Assembly: GCA_030248215.1 (NCBI GenBank) | Contig: JASANG010000641.1 | Coordinates: 124,001 to 188,000 of the forward strand | Length of the DNA: 64,000 bases | Direction: 5' to 3' | DNA from: Enoplolaimus lenunculus | Lineage: Eukaryota > Nematoda > Enoplea > Enoplida > Thoracostomopsidae | Shown: in pieces, positions 1 to 10,200 of the stretch | Layout: each line of letters begins with the position of its first letter | How positions within the stretch are numbered: position 1 is the first letter of the stretch | Program-made: the position numbers and the translations under genes | Notes under the pieces: model-generated | What the model saw: the letters and a program-made list of their open reading frames with translations, nothing else | What the model was told of the DNA's origin: nothing | Databases searched by the model: none

Positions 1-420
1 TCCTAATCGAACCACACATTCCAATTTTCCAGCCAGACCAACCAAACTGTTCCTTGCCTACCAGACCTAGAGAAAGCCTATACGTTTAACTTTTCTGCTT
101 TTCCCATTTTTCAAAACTCGCATACACGTCCAACGTTCCCTACAAACCCAACGGAATCAGATACCTGCGCTTTAATTTTCACTTTTCCCGTTTTCCAAAC
201 CGAACTACACATCCCAATTTTTCAAACAAAGCAACCAAACCATTCCTACCCTACCTGACGTAGCGAAAACCTATACGTTTCACTTTTTTACTTTTTCTGG
301 TTTCCGAAATTCGTCCAAACCTCTAATAACTTTTGCTACCAAAATAGAGAATATTCAGGCGTCTAAATTTTTCACTTTTTCAGTTTTCCCTGTCAAACTT
401 ATGCTTGCGATTTTTGCTAC
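1..420. repeat. Degenerate tandem repeat, unit about 194 bp
   Basis: Two successive units are recognisable: the stretch around 8-130 (ACACATTCCAATTTT, CCAAACTGTTCC, AAGCCTATACGTTT) returns at about 202-320 with scattered substitutions, and a third, weaker unit seems to run to about 420. The strand is pyrimidine-rich (TTTTCACTTTTCC motifs). The array probably continues left of the window. No coding potential is seen. Confidence 0.6.
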
Positions 421-446
421 CAAACCAGCGGAATTCCTATTCACCT

Positions 447-630
447 TGCAGGAGTGGCTGCGTTGCACTCCTGGTCATAAGTTTTCCACCTTGGAAAATT
501 GGAAGCCCCTGAGCTATACATTGCCCGCGCAGCAATTAAGGGGATCGGGCAAAAATACAACGCGCGCTGGTACATTTTGTACCATGCAGAACCCCAGTAG
601 TTACACACTCTTGTCTAAGAGTGATCATCC
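447..630. repeat. Family E element, degenerate copy
   Basis: Contains the family E right half: AACGCGCGCTGGTACATTTT, a GTACCATGCAGAACCCC block and ACTCTTG near the end, with an inverted counterpart GGAGTGGCTGCGTTGCACTCC on the left. Better copies lie at 13553, 16590, 20233 and 49249. Confidence 0.55.
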
Positions 631-687
631 AATCTTAGTTGTATACTTCACCGAAATTAAATCCATCGCTACGGCTTGTAATTTTAG

Positions 688-1008
688 GACGCCTACAAAC
701 CGCCAGGGCATCCGCTCGCCACCGGATCCAGGGTACTCGCCGGTATGTACCGATTGTCGCCAGAATACCGTCGTCGGCCGCCGTCAAACGAAACCGAAAC
801 CATGCTCATCGACTATAGCAGTTTCCGAACGCACGAAGGCAAATTTAAACACAATCCGCATACGTGGTCACTCTACTCGCGTCCACATCTTGTGCATCCA
901 CGCGATTCACGCTATTTGGGCAGTGATTTTGTGATTTTAAAACTTCGTGGACACGACGATTTCAATCGCCGTTGTGATCGGCTGCTTGGTTCTGCGAAAA
1001 GAATTTAA
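688..1008 (+). CDS. Last exon of an unidentified gene entering from the left
   Basis: An acceptor (CTTGTAATTTTAG) precedes a phase-0 reading frame of 106 residues that begins DAYKPPGHPLATGS and ends RLLGSAKRI before a TAA. The frame is clearly richer in GC than its flanks and uses coding-like third positions, unlike the AT-rich intergenic DNA. It contains a Tyr/His/Arg-rich segment (EGKFKHNPHTWSLYSRPHLV) and then RYLGSDFVILKLRGHDDF. I do not recognise the family. There is no membrane segment or signal peptide in this part. The donor exon must lie left of the window or in the repeat-rich first 680 bases, where I could not find it. An ATG at 745 could start a shorter protein, but the frame is open back to the acceptor. 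Confidence 0.6.
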   Translation, partial: DAYKPPGHPLATGSRVLAGMYRLSPEYRRRPPSNETETMLIDYSSFRTHEGKFKHNPHTWSLYSRPHLVHPRDSRYLGSDFVILKLRGHDDFNRRCDRLLGSAKRI

Positions 1009-1313
1009 CTTTTTTTCCGTTTTTTCTCGTGTTTTTTGAGAATTTAGAAACTTTTTTGTGAAATTTTCGAATTTGTTTTAATTGTTTAATTATGTCTTTG
1101 AGAGTTGACCTTTCGATGAAACGGAATCATTTGTGCAATATTTTTAAACTGTTTGTATCGTATGTGTAAAGCATCTGCTGTCAAAATTGTATTCAAGTGC
1201 GCCATGCTATTTAAGCTTATAGGCCCTAGCAAACGAGCAATTTTGATTTTTTGACTCTATTTTTTGCTTAGGCTCAGGATTACATTTTTCAACGATTAGG
1301 CTGAGGCGTAAGA
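1009..1313. other. 3-prime flank, no gene seen
   Basis: T-rich sequence after the stop codon. It probably holds the 3-prime UTR, but I see no canonical AATAAA close to the stop. Confidence 0.4.
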
Positions 1314-1751
1314 ATGTAGTGACACGAATAAGAGGGTGTAATGAGTGGTTCCCATTTTGAAACTCAACAAATAGGAGTCTGTATCTAATACGAGTCCGTA
1401 AGCGGATAGAGTCTTTAAACCTTGATTAGAACCCATAAATGTCAATTGTCCCCAATTGTAGTGCATGAATCACTCCAGGCCCAAATAAAGTAGAGGTCGA
1501 AACTTTAAAGCATATGTTTAAGTTTTGAAAGTACATTCATGTTAGTATAACTCTGCATTATCGCTCAAACTTTTGATACAATGCAAACGTCTAAATTCAA
1601 CGGATAATTGCAGCACCTGACATATATCAGTAACAAACGGTAGCGAAGCGTGGATTAAAATAAATAACAGTCCGTAACCGAATGAAAGGGGTATTCTCAA
1701 GAAAGGCCAAATAAATATCAGTCCCGCCCTCTTTTATTCGTGTCACTACAC
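1314..1751. repeat. Family B MITE, complete copy
   Basis: About 438 bp bounded by inverted TGTAGTGACACGAATAAGAGG and its complement at the right end. The interior carries the family landmarks: CGGATAGAGTC, TTCGAAACTTTAAAGCATA-like block, CGCTCAAGC-like block and AATAACAGTCCGTAACCGAA. TA at the termini points to Tc1/mariner-type mobilisation; no ORF. Confidence 0.85.
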
Positions 1752-2161
1752 GAATCACCAGTTATGGCCCTAAAAGTAACATTAACCAAAATATAACACG
1801 AATGTTTAAACATTTCGGCGCACAAAAATTTTCGATTTATTCTTCAAAGCTTCCGCCGTCCGGCGGGAGGTGTTTACTATTACTACGCAATTGCATAGGA
1901 GCTTAACGATCGAGCCGAGAATGATTTTCGCCGTTTGTGGAGACTGTGCACCCTACGGCGCATACTTGTAATAATTGTTAAACCCTCCACAATGTGTATT
2001 TTTACTATTTTTAGCATAGTTTGCACCAAGCTACTCGTAGCATACGCTGATTGAGAAGCGGATAATTCCGGTTTTTTAAAGTGTATTATTCTAGTTCCCC
2101 TGCATGCAATTTGCATCAATTTAAGGAATCAGGTTGTCTTAATATTTATGTCTCATTAATG

Positions 2162-2360
2162 ATCAGGGGAGGAGAATTTTTATGTGGGAATAGAATAGAG
2201 TAAGATTAAGCTTTAGACTAATTTTTTTGCTTGGCTTAGGCTTTGGTTTTAGCCTTAGGCTTAAGAATATGCTCATTCTTACGCTTAGGTTTAGGTTTAA
2301 GCTTAGGCTTAGGCTTAGCAATACGCTTATAATACTGTTCCGCGCGTGTTGTTTACATTA
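2162..2360. repeat. Family A element with TTAGGC interior
   Basis: Starts GATCAGGGGAGGAGAATTTT, carries AAGCTTTAGACTAATTTTTTTGCTT and several TTAGGC or one-mismatch units in two blocks, and ends ACTGTTCCGCGCGTGTTGTTTACATT. The two ends are inverted copies of one another (GATCAGGGGCGGAAC versus GTTCCGCCCCTGTTC in better copies). Non-coding. Confidence 0.8.
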
Positions 2361-3076
2361 GCTATTTTTGTTTTGATATAAATTAAGAAAATATCGATAA
2401 AACATAATGGGCCAATGTATAACACAAAGCTGTAACAGTAGCATAATCATACAATACGTCGAATATCATATGATATTGAAGGTCAAAAGGTGACCTAGAT
2501 ATTAGCAGACAAATACGAATTTTTGAAAGCGATATAGCCTCTATATGCAGACAAAATGTTACCCAATAGTCTAATAGGGACAAAACGTGTCCTAAGCTGC
2601 CCCGGTTATAACGTGAACTCCACATAAGCAACTCTACTGCAGTCGTGCAGAAAAACGTTCCTTAATGTTTACATGTGACGACAAACCAAAATTTAACGAA
2701 AACATGCCAGTGTTTCTCTATAATCCGTTAAGTAGGTACTTACTAGGCATGTATAGTTTAGTGTCCTTTGAGGCCGCTAGTGTTTGTTCTTATATTTATT
2801 TTTTTATTTTTTAGCAAAAATAAAGTTATCCCTATTTCGGTGTTTAGTTGTGTTAGAAAATGCTGTTGGATTTGCAGCAATACCATCAAACATTTTTGTG
2901 ATATATTTTTATAAATTTCTTTAAAACTTGCCAACGATGTGGTAGATGCATAACGCTTTAAACGAAATTATATTTGACCAAATGAATCTTTGCAATGAAT
3001 ACAATTTATAATAGTTTAATAGTATTAATTAAAATCGTATATCACACAGGTTTGCTCATCAAATACAAAATTCTAA

Positions 3077-3165
3077 TGAGCTAATCAATTAATTCAGAGA
3101 GAGAATTAGCGATTTCTGGTTATTTCTGAGTTAGTATTGAGCAATACTCACTCTATTAGTTGATT
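3077..3165. repeat. Family D fragment
   Basis: GAGCTAATCAATTAATTCAG followed by GGTTATTTCTGAGTTAGTATTGAGC matches the outer half of the family D palindrome; the remaining half is missing or diverged. Confidence 0.4.
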
Positions 3166-3367
3166 GTTTTCAGAAATTTTGGCGGAAATATTCTCCTATC
3201 CTCATACGCCTCGTTTGCTTTGTTTAATAGTGCCTATTACTCCAACAGCATCTTGCAAATGTCTTGAACGATTCTTTAGCGATGGGTTGTTTACGAGTCA
3301 AAGCGTAACTGAGAGGGAACTGAACTCATTCAGATCGACATTTTCCATCCTATTGAACTCGAGTTAA
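3166..3367 (+). pseudogene. hAT-type transposase dimerisation-domain fragment
   Basis: The frame reads RLLCLIVPITPTASCKCLERFFS and then SVTERELNSFRSTFSILL, which matches the end of hAT transposases: a hydrophobic helix, a short Pro/Thr turn, the (S/C)xxx(C)ERxFS signature, and a following helix. Only about 65 residues are present; the catalytic core, zinc finger and terminal inverted repeats are not seen nearby. It is a dead scrap of a DNA transposon of the class that could have mobilised some of the short elements here. The S that normally precedes the ER signature is changed to C in this copy. Confidence 0.5.
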
Positions 3368-3973
3368 ATTCGGGTTGTGGGATAAACCATAGGAGCCAAG
3401 CGACTGCTTCAGTAGCAAGGGGAACCAAGTTTAACCAACAGGTACTATCTACTATTCTTACACCATGGCATCTATAGAGATTAAGTTTTCCTTGTAAGCA
3501 AATCCTTAGGGGGTGGTGCTGAACTTGCTCGACCCCCTACGATCCGTCTGATGAGTATGCATGATTGCAGTGTGTAAATATTGAATAAAATGTCACATGG
3601 AAAATTTAGCACAACATTGAGGACCCGACGTCTGTTCCTAAAATTTTGGAAATGCTGTATTTGTAAAGGCAGAGAAACACAAATTAATTTGTTGATAATG
3701 AGTGCCGTAGCTAAAGCATCCGAGTCCGCCTCCAAACCTATGGCATGGTTTCCATTTTTTGGAACACATTAGCAGATTTTAAAATGAAGACTACATGCGA
3801 GGGGAAGAACAATATTTAATGGTTTAATAGATTTCATGAGTGAAGCGAGTGAGAAATGCAAACAACGCGACGCTGAAGCTGAATCACATCGAAGGCTGAA
3901 AAGTTTTTGAAATTTCATGTTGGAGTGGTTTTGTCTGGTCCCACCCAAGCGGATATGGGGTGATAGCACTAGT

Positions 3974-4176
3974 CGCAGAAAAATGGTGAGCCAAATTGAC
4001 TCTCTCCGAAATAGGCTTTTCCGGACTACACAAACTGAGTTAAATTCGACTTTATTGAGCGACTCGGGTGAGTTGAAGTTTGGCTCTGGCGGAATCGAAT
4101 GTGACTCAGTTCGTGTAGTTCGGAAAAGCCTATTTTGGAGACAGTCAATTTGACTCACCATTTTTTGCAGTGCAGT
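3974..4176. repeat. Family C palindromic element in the 3-prime flank of the phosphatase-like gene
   Basis: Arms GGTGAGCCAAATTGACTCTC / GAGACAGTCAATTTGACTCACC with inner CCGAAATAGGCTTTTCCGGAC inverted against CGGAAAAGCCTATTTTGGAG. The right terminus is TTTTTTGCAGTG. It ends about 30 bp beyond the stop codon of the minus-strand gene, so it is likely transcribed as a hairpin in that 3-prime UTR. Confidence 0.8.
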
Positions 4177-4208
4177 ACTGTATATAAATTAGTAAAGTAG
4201 CTGGTCAA

Positions 4209-7200
4209 CTAAACAGATCGATGCCGTCGGGTGACTTGAGATCGGTATTCGTCATTGCAAAGGCACGTTTTTCGACAGTAAAAATCGCGAACTGAAATAT
4301 ACTTTGTACAATAGTTGTGTTTGGCCCAATTTTCGCAGAAATAATCACCAGATTGGTCGATTTCACGCTCGCAACGCACGATTAAGTTCACGTCGCCTCC
4401 AATTGCTTGTCGCCGTCCAGGTTGGCCTGAAATTATACCGCAACAAATCAAAATATATATGGTTGTTTGTATGCAAAAAACATCGTAAATGCAGGTGTCG
4501 GAAATTTGTCTTGGACAGGGAAATTATTTGTTGATTTTTAGAATTGAAGTTGCCGAGGTTAGTTGTTATTGAAATGTTGTGGAAATGAACAACCATTGAG
4601 TCGATTGTTTCTAGGATAATTGTTGTTTCTATTAGACCAGTTTTAAGGAAAATAGGTCCACGGAAAGCCAATTTCTTATAGCGAGAGTCCACGAAAAGAT
4701 AATTTCTCAGTGATACAGAGCTCAGTGTAAATACCTGTACGCATAAACCTTGCGGTTTATAAAATTTTGATAGTTAACCGTTTTAGCGTTAAGCTTCTAT
4801 AGTATAACGACAATGGTAACCGCTTGTTATTTGAGAGTCTTCGGTTTTATTCGTATCTTGAAATTACATCTCAGATGAAATAGAAAATATTCATGCACGC
4901 GACGATTCGGTGTTTGAACAACTTACGTATACAAGGTTCAATATCGCATAACCGATCCAAATTCGGTTCAGCGTTTCGTCGTGCTTTTCGCAAAAAGGTA
5001 TCAACCGGACACCAGTCGTCTCCGTGACATCGCGAAATATCCAACGGAATTGCCAATCGTTCACCTTGCGGTCGAAGCTCTGAGTTGAGTTGTGATATAA
5101 ATAGTCGAATTGAATGTTCGGGTTGGGTTCGAAATTCAATTATCAAAGCGCTGCCTTCAGATAGTCGTGGGATTTCGAGTCCTAACAGCCATAACAACGA
5201 TAATAGAGCGTTTGAGTCCTGTAAAGTTGTTTTCATGTGTAAGAAGCACACACGAAAGTCAAAAATATCTCATTCTCTGCGTTCGTTGGTCACAACTTAT
5301 TACACGAGGTTTTATGTCCCTAATTGTAGTGCATAATTGACCACAAGATCAGATAAAGTTGAGTTCGACACTTTAAAGCATACGTAAGTTTTGGAAGTAC
5401 ATTCTTAAGTGTAACCTTGCATTATCGCTCAAGCTTTTGATAAACGACAAATAAACGTTTAATTCAACAGATAGTTGCCATACCGGATATATCACTGGCG
5501 GAGGTGTGGGTATACGCGGCTTGTGTATGTGCAGAGTGTATAATGTTAAGACATATACATACTCGTGCACATATACCACCAGAGGAAATTATGATATCGG
5601 CCGCGTGGTGTAATGGGTAGCGCGCTTGACTCGCGAGCGAGAGGTCCGAGGTTCGATTCCCGGCGTGGCCATATCTTTCGGAGAAGTTTAGGAGAAAATT
5701 CAAATATATTCGCAGTACTTCGGAGGAAGGGGTCGTCCCGACCGTGCAGTTCTGACATGGAGGTCCCACCGAGACGGGCGCTGTAAATTGCAGGCTCATG
5801 GATTCAGAGAAGTTTGGATTCGCGGTCCGGGGCGACCGCCTAAAGAAGGGGGAATGTGGGTATACGCGGCTTGTGTATGTGCAGAGTGTATAATGTTAAG
5901 ACATATACATACTCGTGCACATATACCACCAGAGGAAATTATGATATCGGCCGCGTGGTGTAATGGGTAGCGCGCTTGACTCGCGAGCGAGAGGTCCGAG
6001 GTTCGATTCCCGGCGTGGCCATATCTTTCGGAGAAGTTTAGGAGAAAATTCAAATATATTCGCAGTACTTCGGAGGAAGGGGTCGTCCCGACCGTGCAGT
6101 TCTGACAGGAGGGTGGGTTAAAAATAAATAACAGTCCGTAACCAAATAACAGGGGTACCCTCTGGAGACACCAAATAAATATAAGCACCCCTAATATTCG
6201 GATCACTACGGTATGCTAATAACTATAAACGATCCGCACAGGAGCTCAGCAAAGGGTTTAAGGACAACCCTCCTTGTTTTGTGAGATTTAAACCGTTTAT
6301 CGGGCCAGTAATAACACGACCAATTATTGTTGAAATGTTGATTAGCTGCGATTTTTAGCTTGAAATAAACTTAATAAATAAATTAGCAATTAAATTGCAG
6401 CAATTTTACAAATTGCAAGCTTACCGAACTATATACTCTAAGTTTAGGTCCTTTTTTGTGTATTGACAGCGTCAGTGTATTGATGATGTCCCATAGCCAA
6501 GGTCCTTAAATCAAATCCTGCACGCCTTATAAAGAAACAAAGCACAGGCCGCAATCATCGTTTACGGTATCGAAACGTTTCTAACTTGAGTTTATAAACT
6601 CAGAGTAAAGTTTATTTTGTTTTGTAAAAGCTAAAAACCATGACGGGGTGAACGTTAGGCCCCACATGACAAATATTGAGGGGTGAAAAGTAGCTGATTT
6701 CGATTTGCAACCGATTGCACTGTGGACGATATCGCACGATCAAAGCACACAGTTCTGAGCTGGTGTTCGTTTTAAATTCGTTGGTAAATTTGGTTATTCG
6801 AAATTTATTCTTATTTTAATCAGTCGCAGCGCAAACATCTGTGTGGTTTTATTGTTCAGGTCAATATTACATTTTTAGACGCGTCTCGTTTTTCTGCGGA
6901 AGCGCAATAGAGTTAGTTTAAGCTTTAGACTATTTTTTTGCTTTAGTTTCGGTTTAGTTTTAAACCTACGCTGAAGTTTAGGCTTACACAGCCTTACGTA
7001 TTGAGATATACTTTAGGATGCTATTAGTGACTCGCCCAAGCGTATATACTATTGGCTATTTTTAATATCTTCAGTTCAGACGTTATTTCATCGTTCTACT
7101 ACGAAATCTAATCTACTTTACCTGCTTGCAATTTTCGACAAGGTTCATATTTGGCACAAATTAAATTTTTGACTCCACTGAACGGCGCAATACGTTCCAT

Positions 7201-10200
7201 GACGGTTGCTCCGTCGGTTTCTTTGAGGTCATCATCGTAGTCTTGTGTTTGAGTGACCCCAAAGAACGACACCCGTCGGCTGCTTCTTTTGATCACTGAC
7301 GCTGAGTCTGTTGCCCAGTCTGGCATTGGTGCATTGTGACGTTTCTGTAAAACATATGTTGTGGTTGCTGTATTTGTGATCATTGTTGCTGTTATAGGTG
7401 TTTATTTCATAAACCAATTTAGAATGTTTACTAATCTGAGGCATGAATTGCTGAGGACCATAACCAGGGCCGGCGTTAACAAAGTCGACCTCCCTCAAAT
7501 AGGTCCGATGGTGCCCCCAATAAAATGTTTTACAACTCTAAACTTCGTGGTCAGCGAATAATTTTAAGTTTGCCAATGTGGGCCCCCAAGGGTCAAGCTG
7601 CACCCCTGCCAAAACATTTTTTCCGATAAAATAACAAGCTTCCTACCTGACAGTTTTTCGCTTTCAAAAAATTTTCACATATATAGCATATAGTAAAAAT
7701 TGCGTTTCATAACTTTTGCCAGAGTCACAAATTTCTAGATCCGCCGCTGAACAATGCTTACCATTTGTGCAAAATTTTGAGCCAAAGTATCCAGTGTATT
7801 CAGACTGCTTCCCCATCCAGTTTGTTTCGCGATATAACGAAGCAGATCCTGCAACATATTTGAATATTGCAGGCTTAAGCGTTAGACTAATTTTTTGCTT
7901 ACGCTTATGCTTTAGGCTTTAGGTATAAGCTAATTTTTACGGTTGGTCATAGGCTTTAGGTTGAGGCTTAGCAATATGCTTTATACCACTGTTGCGACCC
8001 TGTTCTATACATTGGTCGTCGGTTATCGCACAGCGACTAATCGTAATATTAAAAAAAACGAAAGTTTCCTAGTCTCGCTACATATCAAAGCAAAAAAATA
8101 TTCAAATTTAAATTTTACTTCGGCGTCACGTTTCATCTTTAAAGCGTCTGTTGTTTGTTCTTCGTCAATTTCGTCTTGTACTTTAACCATTGACGGACAA
8201 TCGATAGACGAGATGCTCATTATCTCAAAAATTAAGTTTTCAATTTTTAAACAGCTCTATAAATCAGGTTCGTAGCCAACTGAGCATTGCTCGAGAGGAA
8301 AAACAGATTTAGGAGTACGGACATGAGCAGATTTTACAGCACTGACATGAGGGTTGAAATTTTTTTGAGAAGACTATAGGGGATGAACCTACATTACCAC
8401 CTCTGGTAATTGGCATATGTTAATTTTGGCAATACCAATTCGATGCTAACTTTAAATCTAGCGCCGTTAGTTTCAACGCCGGAGCAGCCACCCCCATGCC
8501 CTCCATTTGCGGTGCCCCACACCTAAAGCGGCCCTCACTTTAACCGGATGAAACAAAAACCGCCGAAGTTTTAAAATGCGTCTGGTTTCTCGCTGGGTTC
8601 GCTCGCAAGGCGCCGTGTAAAAAATTTGTAAACGAATATTTTTTATTTTATCGAGCCTAAGCCTGGAACATCTTTAAAATATACCTTATCGTCAATTTTA
8701 TACGGAATCGGTTGCCATCGCAGATCATTTTTCCATATTTGATCATCGATAGGCGGAAGAAGGCCGGCGAGAACGCTTTGAAGACGCATTTGACCTTCTG
8801 CACGGCTCGAGCTGGCAAATTGTACCTTAAAAACGTATTCTGAATGCATTTTTGACTAAAAAACCGCAAAAACACGCAAGTTTAACCTATAAAAACACAT
8901 TTTTAATCGGTATCCTAAGATCAACCACGTTCACTGATCCCAGTTCATGTACTTTGTTCATTTAACCCATGCTATATACTTAGCAATAAATTTAACTAGT
9001 CGGTCAACTTCGCACAATGCGCAAAAGTGTTAGCAATTGCATAAAATTCTGTATGTAAACTTTCAAATTATAGAACAATCCCGTGTATTTGCTATAAAAA
9101 TCTATTGTAAACAAAGTATGCTGGAAATTTGCCCAAAAGACGTATGTGGGGTATTCCAGCTTTAATAATATAGATATTAATAAGTTTTAATCTTTCGTTG
9201 AAAACATTAATGGTTATACTCACGTCATAGTCTTTATACGTTGATGGTATAAAGTCGCGATACCGTCTGCGCAGAAATCGGCCAAGATAAAACGCTTGTT
9301 GCTTTCCAAGCTAAAATAAACCCACCGGTATCAAGTAAAGATAAGACTTTCAAAAGATAGAAGTATTCAATGTACCTGTTCAGTATTCATTGGTATTGGT
9401 TAATTAAAAGATTTTATTAAGGGCATATTATTAGCTAAATTGTATTAAGTTTTCTTAAGAACTGTCATGAAAGCAAAGGTCCAGCATTAGATGATCTAAC
9501 ACGAAGCTCACCTATGAGAGCCGCAATACATTTGGAGAAAACCTCTCAAACGAAGCAAGCGAGACTTGTTTTACTTTAATTCGTATCCTTGACTGTAACA
9601 TCAATTGCCAGTTAATAAACATTTCCCCCAAATATCCAAATTAACACATCTGGGGATATAAAATTCCGTACAATACTACTGTAGTAACCCGAAGAAGAGG
9701 GGGTAATACGAGGGGGTCCCCATTTTGAGTCCCAATCAATAGGATTCCGTATCCCTAATAAAAGTTTGTAAGCGGATAGAGTCCGTGAACCCTAGTTAGA
9801 GTCCATAAATGTCAATAATCCCTAATTGTAGCGCATAACTGACTCCAGGACCAACTGAAGCTGAGTTCGAAACTTTAAAGCATACTTAAGTTTTGAAAGT
9901 ACATTCCTAATATAACCTAGCATTATCGCTCAAGGTTTTGAGACAAGACAAATAAACGCTTAATTCAACGGATAGTTACAATACCCGACATATATTAGCA
10001 ACGAAGGGCTACACAAGGGCGCGTTAAAAATAAATAACAGTCCGTAACCGAATAACAGGAGGGTGCCCTTTAGGGAGGCTAAATAAATATTAGTTTCCCC
10101 TCTTATTCGGGTCACTAAAGTAGGATGAAGCTGCATAGGGGCTGGAAATAATTTAATGCATTTAGGAATCTAAAAGTAAATTGAGCAGTTTTAGAATTAT

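Larger units (their letters stand above)
5311..6208. repeat. Family B MITE split by a tandem SINE insertion
   Basis: The left part (5311-5505) carries CTTTAAAGCATACGTAAG, TTGCATTATCGCTCAAGC and TTCAACAGATAGTTGCCATA; the right part (6108-6208) resumes with AAATAACAGTCCGTAACC and ends ATATTCGGATCACTACGGTA. The left terminal inverted repeat is missing. It lies in the intron between exons 11 and 12 of the phosphatase-like gene. Confidence 0.75.

Noticed and set aside
401-934. 177-codon frame at the left edge
   Set aside because: It runs through family E repeat DNA and then out of frame with the GC-rich terminal exon at 688-1008, which has the better acceptor and composition.
5599-6020. Two functional tRNA-Ala genes
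   Set aside because: Three stem mismatches, no G3-U70 pair, and both are embedded in a longer identical repeat unit with SINE layout.
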